Source: CAVPXC01 sp963709505 (GTDB taxonomy: Bacteria; Chloroflexota; Anaerolineae; JAAEKA01). Taken from it: a stretch of DNA of 64,000 nt. This document shows, one piece after another, positions 1 through 9,057 of the stretch. The translations under genes and the position numbers were made by a program. The DNA lies in NCBI GenBank assembly GCA_963709505.1, contig CAVPXC010000009.1:58800-122799 (forward strand), in the 5' to 3' direction. The notes below the pieces were generated by a model. That model saw only the letters and a list, made by a program, of their open reading frames with translations, searched no databases and had not been told where the DNA came from. Position 1 is the stretch's first letter, and each line of letters opens with the position of its first letter.

Positions 1-1029
1 GCGCGCCGCGCGCTGCGAGCTCGGCAAGGGTTGGGAAGGCCACTAACCCAAATGCCGTGCCGATGATGGTCTCCGGCAGCTGCATGGCGTCCCAGCCCCA
101 CTCCAGCTGAGCTGACGCCGCCTGGGCCCAGCCGCGAGGCCAGGTTGGTCATAGCCACCAGAGTAAGTTGGAACACGGCCAGGTCGAGAATGCGTGGGAC
201 CATAAGCACCAGGACTCTGATGCACGGCTGAGTTGCGCAAATCCAACACGGGCCACCAGCGAAAACCGTAGTAGATCAGGGCGGGTACCTTGATCAGAAG
301 ATGCAATAGTGAGCCGACAACCGCGCCGATAGCTAGGCCGGTCACACCCATGGTCGGCGCCAGGAAGATCGCACCGGCGGCAATGCCCAGCGGATAGAGC
401 GCTGCGCCCAGGGCAGGCAGCAGGAAATGCTTAAAACCGTGCAACACGCTGCCCTGCACCGCGCTGATGCCAAAGATGACGGTCGAGACCAGCACGATGC
501 GCATGACCTGGACTGTCTCGGCCTGCTCGGCGGGTGAAAAGCCGGGCGCGATCAGCGTGCGCACGAGCCACGGGGCGAGCACACCAACCACAACGGCTGT
601 TGTCGTTACCACCAAGAACACGAGATTGGTGATAGCGCTGGCCAGGCGCCAAGCGTCGGTGCGATCGTCCTGGACGAGGAAATCGGCGAAAACGGGGATG
701 AATGCTGTAGCCAGCGCTCCGCCCGCCACGATCGTGAACAGAAGATCGGGCAGCTTGAAGGCTGCGTAGTACGCGTCGAGATCGGCGCCGATGCCAAACT
801 CGGCGCCGATGATGATGTTTCTCAACAGCCCCGCTGCTGCCGCTAAGCCAAAAGAGATGGCGACAACGAGGACGTTACGAACGATATGGGGGAGGCGGGA
901 AATGGGGAGTGCTGATGGCTGAGTACTGAGTGTTGAGTATGGAGTGGGGAGCGGAGGACCTAACGCCGAGGGCGCAACAAGGATTTCGGCGTCTTCACTG
1001 CGTGACTCCGGGATCATCGCTTCACTCAT
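1..1029 (-). CDS. murJ: Lipid II flippase MurJ (MviN), partial, two frameshifts
   Basis: MurJ flips the peptidoglycan precursor lipid II across the cytoplasmic membrane. The N-terminal part shows the family pattern: hydrophobic helices with AAAGLLRNIIIGAEFG, a loop with DAYYAAFKLPDLLF, then further helices. The frame breaks near position 220: the next frame resumes with LVLMVPRILDLAVFQLT and TNLASRLGPG. It breaks again near 110, where another frame gives EWGWDAMQLPETIIGTAFG and then PTLAELAARG. The three pieces line up as one protein that runs off the left edge of the window. The extra N-terminal stretch (about residues 20-45) is encoded by a run of degenerate GAGTNNTGAGT words, so the true start could be later than the ATG at 1029. 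It follows the C39 gene on the same strand after 66 bases. Identity is secure; whether the gene is functional depends on whether the two shifts are real. Confidence 0.85.
904..952. repeat. Degenerate GAGT-word repeat run inside the murJ 5' end
   Basis: The run consists of words such as GAGTACTGAGTGTTGAGTA repeated with variation. It encodes a low-complexity Pro/Ser/Thr N-terminal extension of MurJ. It resembles the other word-repeat runs scattered through this window. Confidence 0.5.
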
Positions 1030-1095
1030 TGCAGCAACCTATCCTGCCAGCGCACTGCGCACACCGGCTTATCTGAAACCTCCGAGCCTGCATCT

Positions 1096-2509
1096 TTACG
1101 ATCTACTCAATTCCGCCAACGCAGTGGCTGCATCAGAGTAGTTGCTGTTGAGTTCGACCGCGCGTTGGTAGTTCTGACGGGCCCCTTCCATGTCGCCCCG
1201 GGCCTGCAAGCCCTTGCCCTTCCAGTAGTAGGTTTCCTCGATGTTGCCCACGGTGGCAATCGTCGCGTCGGCCAGCGCGATGAGCTCATCCGTGCGACCG
1301 GCCTCGTAATAGGCCCGGAAAGGGCCGAACTGGTACCAGAGCATGCGCCAGGGGAGGCCGATGATGCGGGCTCGGTCATATGCGGTGGCGGCGTCCGCAA
1401 AGCGTCCCTGAGCGGTCAGGCTACTGCCCAGGTTGAACCAGGCGTAGGCATCGCCAGGCGTCTGCTGTGCGTCGGTCTGAGCTCGCTCTAAGGCGCGCTG
1501 CCACATGGCAGCATCATCCTGATCCCCACCGACGATGTCTTGCACGGCCTGCGCGCGCGTCTGGTCGTACGCCACGATGTAGGTGCGGTTGAATACGTGC
1601 CACATGCGGTCCATTTGGTCGTAAGGAATGCGGATGCCTGGGTAGGGTCCCTTGGGATCGATGCCGTCGCTCACGTAGGAGTCGTATACGGTCCACTCGC
1701 CGCGCGCGTCGTCGTAGCCCGTGACCAGCCGGTAGTGCCCCATACCACCGTCGTGTTCAAGCCAGGTTTCCACCAGCACGGGCACGCCGGCGCTGATCAA
1801 GCGGCGCAGCCGATCGAAGTCGCCGTTGACCCGCACCGTCGCGTTGAGGCCCTGCGAGCGGGCATAGGTGGCCAACTGCTCCGGGCTCACGTTTTTGTCG
1901 TCTTTGTTGGGTTTGAGCACCTTGGCGGCTTCGGCTTGGGTTACCGGCAGCCCATAGTAGCTCAGATTCATAGTAAGGGTCGCCGGCCCGCAGTTGTTCC
2001 AGGTCTGCCAATAGTGCTTAACACCACTAAGCAATACCGCCGGCAATGCCGGTCCGTCCAGTGCCGGCGGAGGGGGTGGCGGAGATGGGGGTGGTGTGTC
2101 GGTCGGCGTGGCCGTGGGTGTAGCCGTAGGCGTGGCGGTAGGCAGATCGGCGCGTCGTGACACGTCCTCTGCTTCAGTCTCCACAGGACGCCGGGTGATC
2201 GTCGGCGTCACCGTCGGCCGCTTGGGTGACGGTGTCGGAGGCTGGCGGGTTGGGGTGGGACTGGCTGGAAGGACGAGGGCCAATGCCTTAGCGGGATCAC
2301 CGCCCGACACCGCGAGCGGTGTTGAGACGTACTGCGGGTGGTCGCGGCGAGGGGCAAACTCCGCACGGACACGTAGCATCAGTCCTTCGGGTCCGTCATA
2401 GCGCAGGGAGCCAACGACAAAGAGGGACTAGCAGCCCGCCGAGCGCTGCAAGGGCTAACAGGCCAAGCCATTTCCAACGTGTTTCTGTCAAAATCCTGGT
2501 GAGTTCCAT
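1096..2509 (-). CDS. C39-like peptidase domain protein with TPR repeats, membrane-anchored, one frameshift
   Basis: This is an extracytoplasmic protein. It has an N-terminal membrane anchor, a linker rich in Thr-Pro (PTATPTATPT) and a run of prolines, a papain-fold C39_2-like domain, and at least two tetratricopeptide repeats at the C-terminus. The likely catalytic residues are Cys in NNCGPATL, His in GHYRLVTG and Asp in VYDSYVSD. The anchor (MELTRILTETRWKWLGLLAL) starts at ATG 2509 in one frame. The rest lies in another frame, entered near 2430, where GSLRYDGPEGLMLRVRAEF joins directly to the downstream reading frame. The first ATG within the downstream frame is at 2379. Such proteins in Chloroflexota are usually annotated C39 family peptidase. 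The substrate is unknown. A cysteine protease or amidase role is inferred from the fold and the Cys-His-Asp set. Confidence 0.75.
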
Positions 2510-2639
2510 AAGATGTCAATTCAAAAACTATCGCCTTCAACTTCAGAGGCCAGTGTAACCGAAACAGCCAATCCGGACAAACTCGCGCCACGAGTTGCCT
2601 GGGCGCAAAACTCGGATCATATTGCGCTGGCAGGCTGTT

Positions 2640-2669
2640 TTGCCGCCTCTTTGAGATTTGCGGTACAAT
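2640..2669 (+). promoter_or_regulatory. Sigma-70-like promoter, possibly leaderless
   Basis: TTGCCG (2640-2645), an 18-base spacer and TACAAT (2664-2669). The predicted transcription start falls on or just before the ATG at 2677, so the mRNA of the glycosyltransferase may lack a leader. Confidence 0.5.
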
Positions 2670-2676
2670 GGCGGTC

Positions 2677-4433
2677 ATGTCTCAAGCCCCTGAGCGGTTA
2701 CGCTCCCAACGTCTCGTCTGGCCCTGGCTGGTGCTGATTGTCGTCGCTTATCTGATCATCGGCTCGTTCTACGCAGTCCGTGTGCCGGCCTGGCAGGCGC
2801 CCGACGAACCGGCGCACTACAACTACATCCACGAGCTGGCGAGCACCGGCCAGTTTCCGGTGCTGCGCAAAGGAGACTACGACGAGGCGTACCTGGAACA
2901 GCTCAAGAGTGAGGGATTTCCGCCGTCATTGCCGATCTACCCCGTGCGCTACGAGGCGCATCAGCCACCGTTGTATTACCTTCTGGCCAGTGCGGTGTTT
3001 CGCGTGACCGAGGGGCAGTTGCCGTTTCTGCGCCTGTTCTCGGTTGCGCTGGGCGCGATCTTTGTTGTCTTGACCTACGAGATCGTGCGGCAGATCTATC
3101 CGAGACGCGCTGCGGTGCGGCTGGCGGCAGCGGCCTTCGTAGCTTTCCTGCCGATGCACGTCGCCATGGCCGCCTCGGTGAACAACGATGCCCTGGCCGA
3201 GGTGGTGCTAGCCGGCATTCTGCTACTTTCGATCCGCTACGTCAAAGGCTGGCTTCTTGGACCCGATCAACCGGGCTGGTTACAGGCGCTTGCTCTCGGC
3301 TTGCTGTTGGGCATGGCCCTGGTGACCAAAGTGAGCGCGTACGTAGCGATCCCGGTGGTGCTGGCAGCGCTAATGATTGTTTGGTACGAGACTCGCCGCT
3401 TTGCAAAGCACCCCGAAGAGCGAAACCCGCTTCCTGCGAACCCTGGGGCCACTCTCCACTTTTCAGCCTCCGCCCTCTTTACCCATACCGTCCTCATCTT
3501 CCTCCCAGCACTGATCATCGCGCTGCCGTGGTACGCGCGCAACGCGCAGCTCTACGGGCACCTGGATATTCTGGGTCGCCGATGGCACGACACGGTGGTA
3601 GTAGGTCAGCTGCGTACAGGCGACTTTCTGGCGCAGGCCGGCCTGGGTGGTCTGCTGGAGCGCATGGGTGTGTGGAGCTTCGACAGCTTCTGGGGCGTAT
3701 TTGGCTGGATGGGCGTGTGGATGGATGGACGGGTGTACACGGTTCTGCTTGCGTTCAGCTTGGCGACGGGGGTGGGATGTGTGGCGCTGTTTATGCGGAA
3801 AGTGGAGGGTGGCCCACTCTGCTGTCGCTACGGGGTGCTTCGCAAAGGGTGGAGAGTGGAGAGTGGCGGAGCATCAAGCGGTGGGAGCTGGGCGCCGGAG
3901 CTTCTCATGAAATTGGGGTCACCATACCCTCCACCCTTTGCGAAGCACCCCGTAGCGACAGCGGAGTGGGCCACCCTCCACCCTCCACCCGCTTCCACCG
4001 CTGGTCTCTGGCCCTACTAGGCCTGTCGGCGCTTCTGACGCTGGGGATCTACGTTTCCTACAACGTGATCTTTGTCCAGCCACAGGGGCGTTACCTGTTC
4101 CCGGCCCTGCCGGCCATTGCACTGGCAGTGGCGTTGGGCTGGCAGGAGGTTGTGATCCGGCCAGCGGCGGCACGCTGGGCTAGTATTGTCTTGCTGGTGA
4201 CCGCTGGCCTGGCCGGGTTGATTGGCTTGCTACGCCTAGGGGGCAATAAATGGTCGGTAGCGATTTTAGGCGGCGCGGGTTTGGCGCTCGCCGGGTGGTC
4301 GCTCGGCATCCCCACGGTCTCGGGTCCCTGGCGTGCGCGTCTCGTGGCTCTTGCCTTTGGACTTCCCTTTGTCGCGCTTCCCCTGCTCGATCTCTACGCC
4401 CTCTCGGCGTACATCCTACCACAGTTGGGATAG
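2677..4433 (+). CDS. GT-C fold glycosyltransferase (PMT/DUF2142-like), interrupted by a palindromic repeat
   Basis: This is a polytopic membrane protein predicted to transfer sugars from a lipid-linked donor at the outer membrane face. The N-terminal helix is followed by a loop with PAWQAPDEPAHYNY, which carries the acidic motif of GT-C enzymes, and then by FLPMHVAMAASVNNDALAE, typical of this group. Two segments look like insertions. Bases about 3400-3460 encode FAKHPEERN in frame. A 182-base inverted repeat (3802-3983) contains the related codons FAKHPVATAEW and throws the frame. One frame stops at 4020, while the membrane-spanning C-terminus (LALLGLSALLTLGIYVSYN to the stop at 4433) continues in another. 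ATG 2677 is preferred over 2668 because 2668 overlaps the -10 box. Donor and acceptor are unknown. Confidence 0.7.
3802..3983. repeat. Palindromic repeat element inserted in a coding region
   Basis: The left arm (3802-3856) and right arm (about 3926-3983) are inverted copies that share GCTACGGGGTGCTTCGCAAA and flanking GTGGAGGGTGGCCCACTC, with only one or two differences. About 70 bases separate them. A decayed third copy lies at about 3400-3425 in the same gene (TTTGCAAAGCACCCCGAAG). Confidence 0.8.
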
Positions 4434-4620
4434 GCCGTCCTCCATGCTCTTTTCCTCGAATTGACTCGTCGAGAAGCTTGCCGTTTTGGTCGCAGCGCAT
4501 TGGCAGCATCGTTGCACCTAAAGCGCTTGAACGCGCCGCGCTCCGCAGCCCAGCGCCAGCGCCACCACCGCATCCAAGCTCATCGCCCGGCCCTGGTGCC
4601 AGTCAGCATCAAATGGCACA

Positions 4621-5106
4621 TCAGGATGGCACTGCCTGGCTCCGGTTGATCTCATCTCCCAGGGCCAGCAACTCCTCGTTTTCGGGGATGTCGCTCATGC
4701 TATGCCCGTAGTGGACGTAGCGCGCCACCCCGGCCTTGTCAATCAGTACCTGCGCCGGCATCCGCCCCAGCTTGAACAGGTTCACTTCTTGCCCGTAGAG
4801 CTTCAACACGCTGGTCTTGGGGTCAGGCAGGCCAATGAAAGGCAGCGACTCCTTGGTGAAATAGGTGGCAAACGCCTTAGCATCTTCGGGGCCAACCACG
4901 ACGACCTCGATGTCGCGGGCAGCGAACTGGGAGTAGTCTTGGCGCAACTGCGCCATATGTGCACGGCAGAACGGTCAGGTAAAGGTGCGGTTGAAGACCA
5001 ACAAGACGTTCTTCTTGTTGCGGAAGTCCGCCAGGCTGACCGTGTTGCCGCGGTAGTCGGCCAGGCTGAAATCTGGAGCGGTTTGGTTCAGGGATACACG
5101 TGGCAT
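4621..5106 (-). CDS. Peroxiredoxin-like (AhpC/TSA) protein, probable selenoprotein
   Basis: This is a thioredoxin-fold peroxidase-like protein of 161 residues. The ATG at 5106 is preceded by AGGAGA. The N-terminus reads MPRVSLNQTAPDFSLADYRG, the usual redoxin opening. The strand LLVFNRTFT is followed by an in-frame TGA (4975-4977, codon 44) and then PFCRAHMAQLRQDYSQF. In cysteine homologues this place reads T-C-P-x-C-R, so the TGA stands exactly where the catalytic cysteine belongs, and the frame is open on both sides. A hairpin GGCGC-AGUU-GCGCC begins 20 bases after the TGA, with G among the first two loop bases. This fits the rules for a bacterial SECIS element. The most likely reading is selenocysteine. 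A Cys-to-stop mutation or base-call error is the alternative. The gene lies 27 bases downstream of a DoxX gene on the same strand, which suggests joint transcription. Confidence 0.8.
4941..4954 (-). promoter_or_regulatory. Candidate bacterial SECIS hairpin
   Basis: On the minus strand the self-complementary GGCGCAGTTGCGCC lies 20 bases after the in-frame TGA, placing the loop about 25-28 bases away. The stem is 5 bp and the loop AGUU. Spacing and loop G match the published bSECIS consensus, but a short palindrome like this could also arise by chance. Confidence 0.5.
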
Positions 5107-5133
5107 CTTGATTCTCCTGTGGTTAGTTGATTC

Positions 5134-5601
5134 TTACGACTTAGCTTTTCTCGGAAAAAACACACGCCAGCCGTCGGTAGACCACAACGCCCAAAGCACC
5201 AGCACCGGCTGGAAGAACAGGCGGCTGAAGCGGGCCTGATCGGTGTTCAGCCCGAAGGCATCGATTTGGTTGACATACTGCGAGATGTTGCCTGGGAAGA
5301 TCAGAATGAAGAACGCGGCGGCCGCCAGGCCGACCCACGCGCGCTGCTTGACCAGGAAGATCAAGGCCAACCCCAGCATGATTTCTGCGATGCCGGACAT
5401 AACGACCACCAGATCGGCATTCACTGGCAGCCAGGTCGGCACCTGGGCCAGAAACTCCGTTCGGGCTACTGTCAGGTGGCTTATTCCCGAGAAGAGCAGG
5501 AAGGCGCCCAACAGGATCCGGAAGATCGCCTTCACGATCTGATAGAGCTTTTGTCCTACACTGGGCTGGCCTGACTGAGCGTTCTTGTCCTCCGTACTCA
5601 T
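5134..5601 (-). CDS. DoxX family membrane protein
   Basis: A protein of 155 residues with four predicted transmembrane helices. The pattern fits DoxX: a cytoplasmic N-terminus, FRILLGAFLLFSGISHL, AEIMLGLALIFLVK, then two more helices and a basic end (FFPRKAKS). The ATG at 5601 follows AAGGAG at good spacing, so it is preferred over the TTG codon just upstream. DoxX proteins are quinone- or redox-associated membrane proteins of poorly defined activity. The neighbouring redoxin on the same strand fits a joint role in oxidative defence, but that is inference. Confidence 0.8.
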   Translation of the reverse strand: MSTEDKNAQSGQPSVGQKLYQIVKAIFRILLGAFLLFSGISHLTVARTEFLAQVPTWLPVNADLVVVMSGIAEIMLGLALIFLVKQRAWVGLAAAAFFILIFPGNISQYVNQIDAFGLNTDQARFSRLFFQPVLVLWALWSTDGWRVFFPRKAKS

Positions 5602-6183
5602 CAAGTCTCCTTTGTTGAATCAATGAACTATCGCTTATGGTGAAATATGCCACAAAAGTCGCGTGGCAGCAAGTTGCGTGGTGGAGTACTCTGTGTGCGC
5701 GGCGGCCTCTCCTTCCACGTCTGGTTTGTGGTGACGCAACTGCTTGACTATCCCGGCGTGCGGAGTATGATCGTTGTTAGGTCGACTGGCAAGCGCCATG
5801 GCGATCCCCACCATTCGTCCAACCATTCTGTGATCTGATCGGCGCACCATGATGCATTCCCAGCGCGACCGCCTGTGCGAACATCTGCAACGTGTGCCCT
5901 ACTTTGCCGGGCTCGATGCTGCCGTCCTGTGCGAGCTGGCCAGCCTGCGTGGCCCGCTGCATGCTGCGGCCTACGTGCTGTTGGGCGTGTCGCTGGTTGC
6001 AGCCGCCTGGGAGACGGGTGTCATCAGTGTGGCCGCGCTGCGCCGGGCAGAGCAGGGTGCTGCCCAAGCCGCGTGATCGGCGTCGTCCTCAGCTGTCCCT
6101 TCAAGGGCGCCGAGGCGCAGGCCAAGCTAGCAGGCAAGCAGGCTGCCTCCTGAAACTGGCCAGAGAGAAGCGAGGTAAGGAGA
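5602..6183. other. Gene-poor spacer with a possible Crp-like remnant
   Basis: No convincing intact gene is seen in these 580 bases. At 5849-6076 (plus) a short open frame begins like the N-terminus of a cyclic-nucleotide-binding regulator (LCEHLQRVPYFAGLDAAVLCELASL). It then abruptly becomes a single hydrophobic helix (AAYVLLGVSLVAAAW) and stops after 75 codons. This looks like a junction between a truncated regulator and unrelated sequence. Confidence 0.35.
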
Positions 6184-6558
6184 TTATCCTCCTGCCACCT
6201 TCGCCTTGTACCCCAGTTCGTTGAGGATCTCCACAATGCGCTCGCGGTGGTCGCCCTGGATGACGATCGTCTCCTCCTCCAGGGTACCGCCGGTGCCGAG
6301 CTTGTTCTTGAGCAGCTTGAGCAGACCCTGCCGGCCGCTCTCCGGGCTTTTGACGCCGGTGATGATCGAGACGGTCTTGCCTCCGCGGCCCTTGCGCTCG
6401 CGCGACACGCGCACGGGGGTGTCCTTCTGCAGGACTGGCCGGACAGCCGCCGGGTTGGCCGGCGCGTTACCGGCAACCGCCGGCGGCTCAGCCGGCTTCT
6501 GCGGCGCGCCGGAATAGTCGTCGCTGGAGGTGTAGACCACTTTGCGGTCGTCGGCCAT
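6184..6558 (-). CDS. SUI1/YciH-like translation factor family protein
   Basis: A 124-residue protein. The N-terminal 60 residues are Pro/Ala-rich and probably flexible. The C-terminal 70 residues form the SUI1 fold: TPVRVSRERKGRGGKTVSIITG, then LLKLLKNKLGTGGTLEEETIVIQGD and ERIVEILNELGYKAK. Bacterial YciH proteins resemble eukaryotic eIF1 and can bind the small ribosomal subunit; the cellular role is not settled. ATG 6558 was chosen because the domain and linker follow directly and a GAGG precedes it. It starts 11 bases after the DUF971 gene, so the two are probably co-transcribed. Confidence 0.85.
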   Translation of the reverse strand: MADDRKVVYTSSDDYSGAPQKPAEPPAVAGNAPANPAAVRPVLQKDTPVRVSRERKGRGGKTVSIITGVKSPESGRQGLLKLLKNKLGTGGTLEEETIVIQGDHRERIVEILNELGYKAKVAGG

Positions 6559-6569
6559 GGCAGGCCTCG

Positions 6570-6947
6570 CTAGGATGCCGAGTAGACGCCGGCATCGTCG
6601 GCCGCCAGCGCTTCGGCCTCGCACTGGTCGCAGGGGCAGAGGTCGCGCAGGAAGGTCCACGTGTAGATGCCGGCATCGTGGCCGTCGATCCAGGTGAAGC
6701 TCATGGCGTAATTGCCAACCAGCTCGGCGTTGGTGATCTGCCAGGGCTTGTCGGGACTCTCGTGCAGCGCGTGGCGATCCACCGGCACACTCATGGCTTC
6801 GTGCCCGCCGCGACACTCGGCGCAGGGACAGACGGCGCGCAGGCCTGATAGTGGATAGACGCTGCTGTGGTTGTCTATCCACAGGATTGCCAAGGTTTCT
6901 TCCTGGCGATTGACAGTCAATGATTTGGGTTGTGGCTGATCGCTCAT
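6570..6947 (-). CDS. DUF971 (GBBH-like N-terminal domain) protein
   Basis: A 125-residue protein made of the domain found at the N-terminus of gamma-butyrobetaine hydroxylases and as stand-alone DUF971 proteins. The signature elements are LAILWIDNHSSVYPLSGLRAVCPCAEC at the start and YTWTFLRDLCPCDQCEAE near the end. The two CPCxxC clusters suggest binding of a metal or Fe-S cluster. ATG 6947 (MSDQPQPKS) has GAGGATCA just upstream. Stand-alone members are linked to iron-sulfur or Mrp-type proteins in some genomes; no such partner is adjacent here. Confidence 0.85.
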   Translation of the reverse strand: MSDQPQPKSLTVNRQEETLAILWIDNHSSVYPLSGLRAVCPCAECRGGHEAMSVPVDRHALHESPDKPWQITNAELVGNYAMSFTWIDGHDAGIYTWTFLRDLCPCDQCEAEALAADDAGVYSAS

Positions 6948-7146
6948 TGATCCTCGTTCGAAGCTCAGCAGGATGCTAAGCTCATTCGCGCTTACGTCGG
7001 TCGTCTTTGGCAAATTCGATAGACCTTCTGGCGACCGTCTTTGCCCAGTGGCAATCTTAACACAGGCGGGTGTTGCAAACAAACCGTGCTGGTAGGCGTG
7101 CTAAGGGTCTAACACCCGAAGGGTCTGGCCAGATTGATCCGCATCA

Positions 7147-7175
7147 TTGACGATCCGGTCATTTTTTGCTATGAT
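7147..7175 (+). promoter_or_regulatory. Sigma-70-like promoter for the acyl-CoA dehydrogenase gene
   Basis: TTGACG (7147-7152), a 17-base spacer and TATGAT (7170-7175). The predicted start near 7182 gives a leader of about 80 bases before the ATG at 7262. The rest of the 6948-7261 spacer shows nothing else recognisable. Confidence 0.65.
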
Positions 7176-7261
7176 GCTCACACGATTCTGAGTTAAGACG
7201 ACTGTGCATCGTGTTGGATTTCGCCGGCAAGCACCAGTCGCAACTTGCTTTGGAGGCACCT

Positions 7262-9004
7262 ATGTCTGCTACTTCATCCGGCCGCGCCGACCTTGTCCGC
7301 TGGCGAGCCGCGATTCCTGGCAATTTCTTTGCCTGCGATACCAACCTGCAGCGCGTACTGCGCATGCACAGCCCCAAGTATGACACATTCGAATCCGAGC
7401 TGGTCGCTTTTGGCGAGGCCGTTGCTGCCATCATCGACCCGGCCGCCAGCATCAACGACCGTCCGCACAACCACCCAAGATTGGACGCATGGGATGGCAT
7501 TGGCCAACGCACCGAGGCGATTGAGTTCCATCCCAGTTATCACCAGGCGGGCCGGCCGGCCTACGAGGCGGGTCTCCTGGCGCTTTCGGCCGAGCCGGGA
7601 TACGTGCTTCATCAGAGCGCGCTCTTCTACCTTCTGACACAGTGCGGCGAGATGGGGCACGCCTGTCCGATCGTCTGCACGCTCGGGTTGATTCGCGCGT
7701 TACAGATAAAAGGCAGTGAGCAGGTACGCGCCACCTATCTGCCACCGCTGCTGGACCGTGACTACGACCGCAAGCAGACCGCCTCGCAGTTTCTCACCGA
7801 AGTACAAAGCGGGTCAGACGTCGGAGCCAACGCAGTGGAGGCGCGTCCCAGCGAGGAGCAGCCCGGCGCCTGGCTCTTGCGCGGCGAAAAATGGTTCTGC
7901 TCCGTAGCCAACGCCGACCAGATGCTCGTCACGGCTCGACCGGTGGGCGCGACAGGCGGAACCAAGGGCCTTGGAACGTTTCTCGTGCCACGCTGGGTAC
8001 CGGAAGGATTCGCTTCGCTCGGCGCAGGCGGCACTCTGAACCGGTTCCATATCCGTCGCCTGAAGACCAAGTTCGGCACCCGCACCATGGCCTCGGGCGA
8101 GATCGACTTCGAAGATGCGCTGGCGTTCCCGATCGGCGACTTGGACGCGGGGTTCAAGATTGTCGTCGAGCTGGTGCTGAATACGTCGCGCTGGGCTAAC
8201 GCACTTGGCTCGGCTGGACTGTTGCGCCGGGCCTACGTCGAAGCCTGGACCTTCGCCCAGAACCGCCGTGCTTTTGGCGGCGCCATCGGCCGCTATCCCT
8301 TGGTTATGGAAGCGCTGGCTGAGACAAAGGTTGACCTGTATGCTATGCTGGCGTCGACGTTACGGTTGAGCACTCTGATCGAGCGAATGGACCTGGGGGT
8401 AGCCACCGAGCAGGAACGGGCGGTGCACCGGCTGCTGGTTAACATCAACAAGTACCGGACCTCTGTCCAAGCCAGCCTGGGCATCCGCCGGGCGCAGGAG
8501 ATCTTAGGCGGCAACGGCGCGATCGAGGATTTTTCGATTGTCCCCCGGTTGTATCGTGATGCGGTGGTGTTCGAGAGCTGGGAGGGCAGCCACAACGTGC
8601 TGTGTTTGCAGGTGTTGCGCGACATGCAGCGCTACGGCCTGCACGAGGCCTTGTTCGGCTATCTGGGCGCGATGGTGGATTGGGTGACACGATCGGAGCT
8701 CATCGGTCAACAGGATCTGCTTTTGACGGCGATGGAGCAGATGCGGGCGCGACTGGAGCGGTTGTTGGTAGGCGATCCGGCTTTCCAACAAACCCATGCC
8801 CGTCGAGTCATCGACGAACTGGCTGTGGTGATCCAGGCGACTTGTCTGCTTGCTGAGGCTGACTGGGAGCTGACGCAGGACTTTGAAAGCGACAAACCGG
8901 AAGCGCTGTCGTTCTACATCAACCGGTGTTTGCGTCCTGTTTATGATCCCATGGACGATGCGGGTTATCTGGAGCGCGTCGAGAGGTTGTCAACCCGGTT
9001 GTGA
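7262..9004 (+). CDS. AidB-like acyl-CoA dehydrogenase
   Basis: A 580-residue flavoprotein of the acyl-CoA dehydrogenase superfamily. The N-terminal domain is followed by ASQFLTEVQSGSDVGANAVEA and GEKWFCSVANADQMLVTARP, the beta-domain motifs that contact FAD and substrate, and by KTKFGTRTMASGEIDFEDA. The helical C-terminal domain contains NRRAFGGAIGRYP and the FAD-contacting ILGGNGAIEDFSIVPRLYRD, followed by SWEGSHNVLCLQVLRD. This arrangement and length match the AidB/E. coli-type branch rather than short-chain dehydrogenases. ATG 7262 follows GGAGGCACCT. Substrate unknown; DNA-damage protection is known for AidB itself but cannot be assumed here. Probably monocistronic. Confidence 0.85.
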   Translation: MSATSSGRADLVRWRAAIPGNFFACDTNLQRVLRMHSPKYDTFESELVAFGEAVAAIIDPAASINDRPHNHPRLDAWDGIGQRTEAIEFHPSYHQAGRPAYEAGLLALSAEPGYVLHQSALFYLLTQCGEMGHACPIVCTLGLIRALQIKGSEQVRATYLPPLLDRDYDRKQTASQFLTEVQSGSDVGANAVEARPSEEQPGAWLLRGEKWFCSVANADQMLVTARPVGATGGTKGLGTFLVPRWVPEGFASLGAGGTLNRFHIRRLKTKFGTRTMASGEIDFEDALAFPIGDLDAGFKIVVELVLNTSRWANALGSAGLLRRAYVEAWTFAQNRRAFGGAIGRYPLVMEALAETKVDLYAMLASTLRLSTLIERMDLGVATEQERAVHRLLVNINKYRTSVQASLGIRRAQEILGGNGAIEDFSIVPRLYRDAVVFESWEGSHNVLCLQVLRDMQRYGLHEALFGYLGAMVDWVTRSELIGQQDLLLTAMEQMRARLERLLVGDPAFQQTHARRVIDELAVVIQATCLLAEADWELTQDFESDKPEALSFYINRCLRPVYDPMDDAGYLERVERLSTRL

Positions 9005-9028
9005 ACCTGTTGGTCGAACGGTCAGGTT

Positions 9029-9057
9029 GTAGGGGCGGGTGCAAGACCCGCCCCTAC
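9029..9057. terminator. Hairpin between convergent genes
   Basis: GTAGGGGCGGGT-GCAAG-ACCCGCCCCTAC is a perfect 12-bp stem with a 5-base loop between two converging genes. It overlaps the last bases of the minus-strand gene. A related unit occurs at 47051-47071, so it is both a dispersed repeat and a plausible terminator. Confidence 0.55.

Noticed and set aside
1540..2160. Long plus-strand open frame opposite the C39 gene
   Set aside because: It is antisense to well-supported coding sequence, has unnatural His/Val/Arg composition, and shows no domain.
5849..6076. 75-codon open frame as a real gene
   Set aside because: It joins a Crp-like N-terminus to an unrelated hydrophobic segment, with no ribosome site and no full domain.
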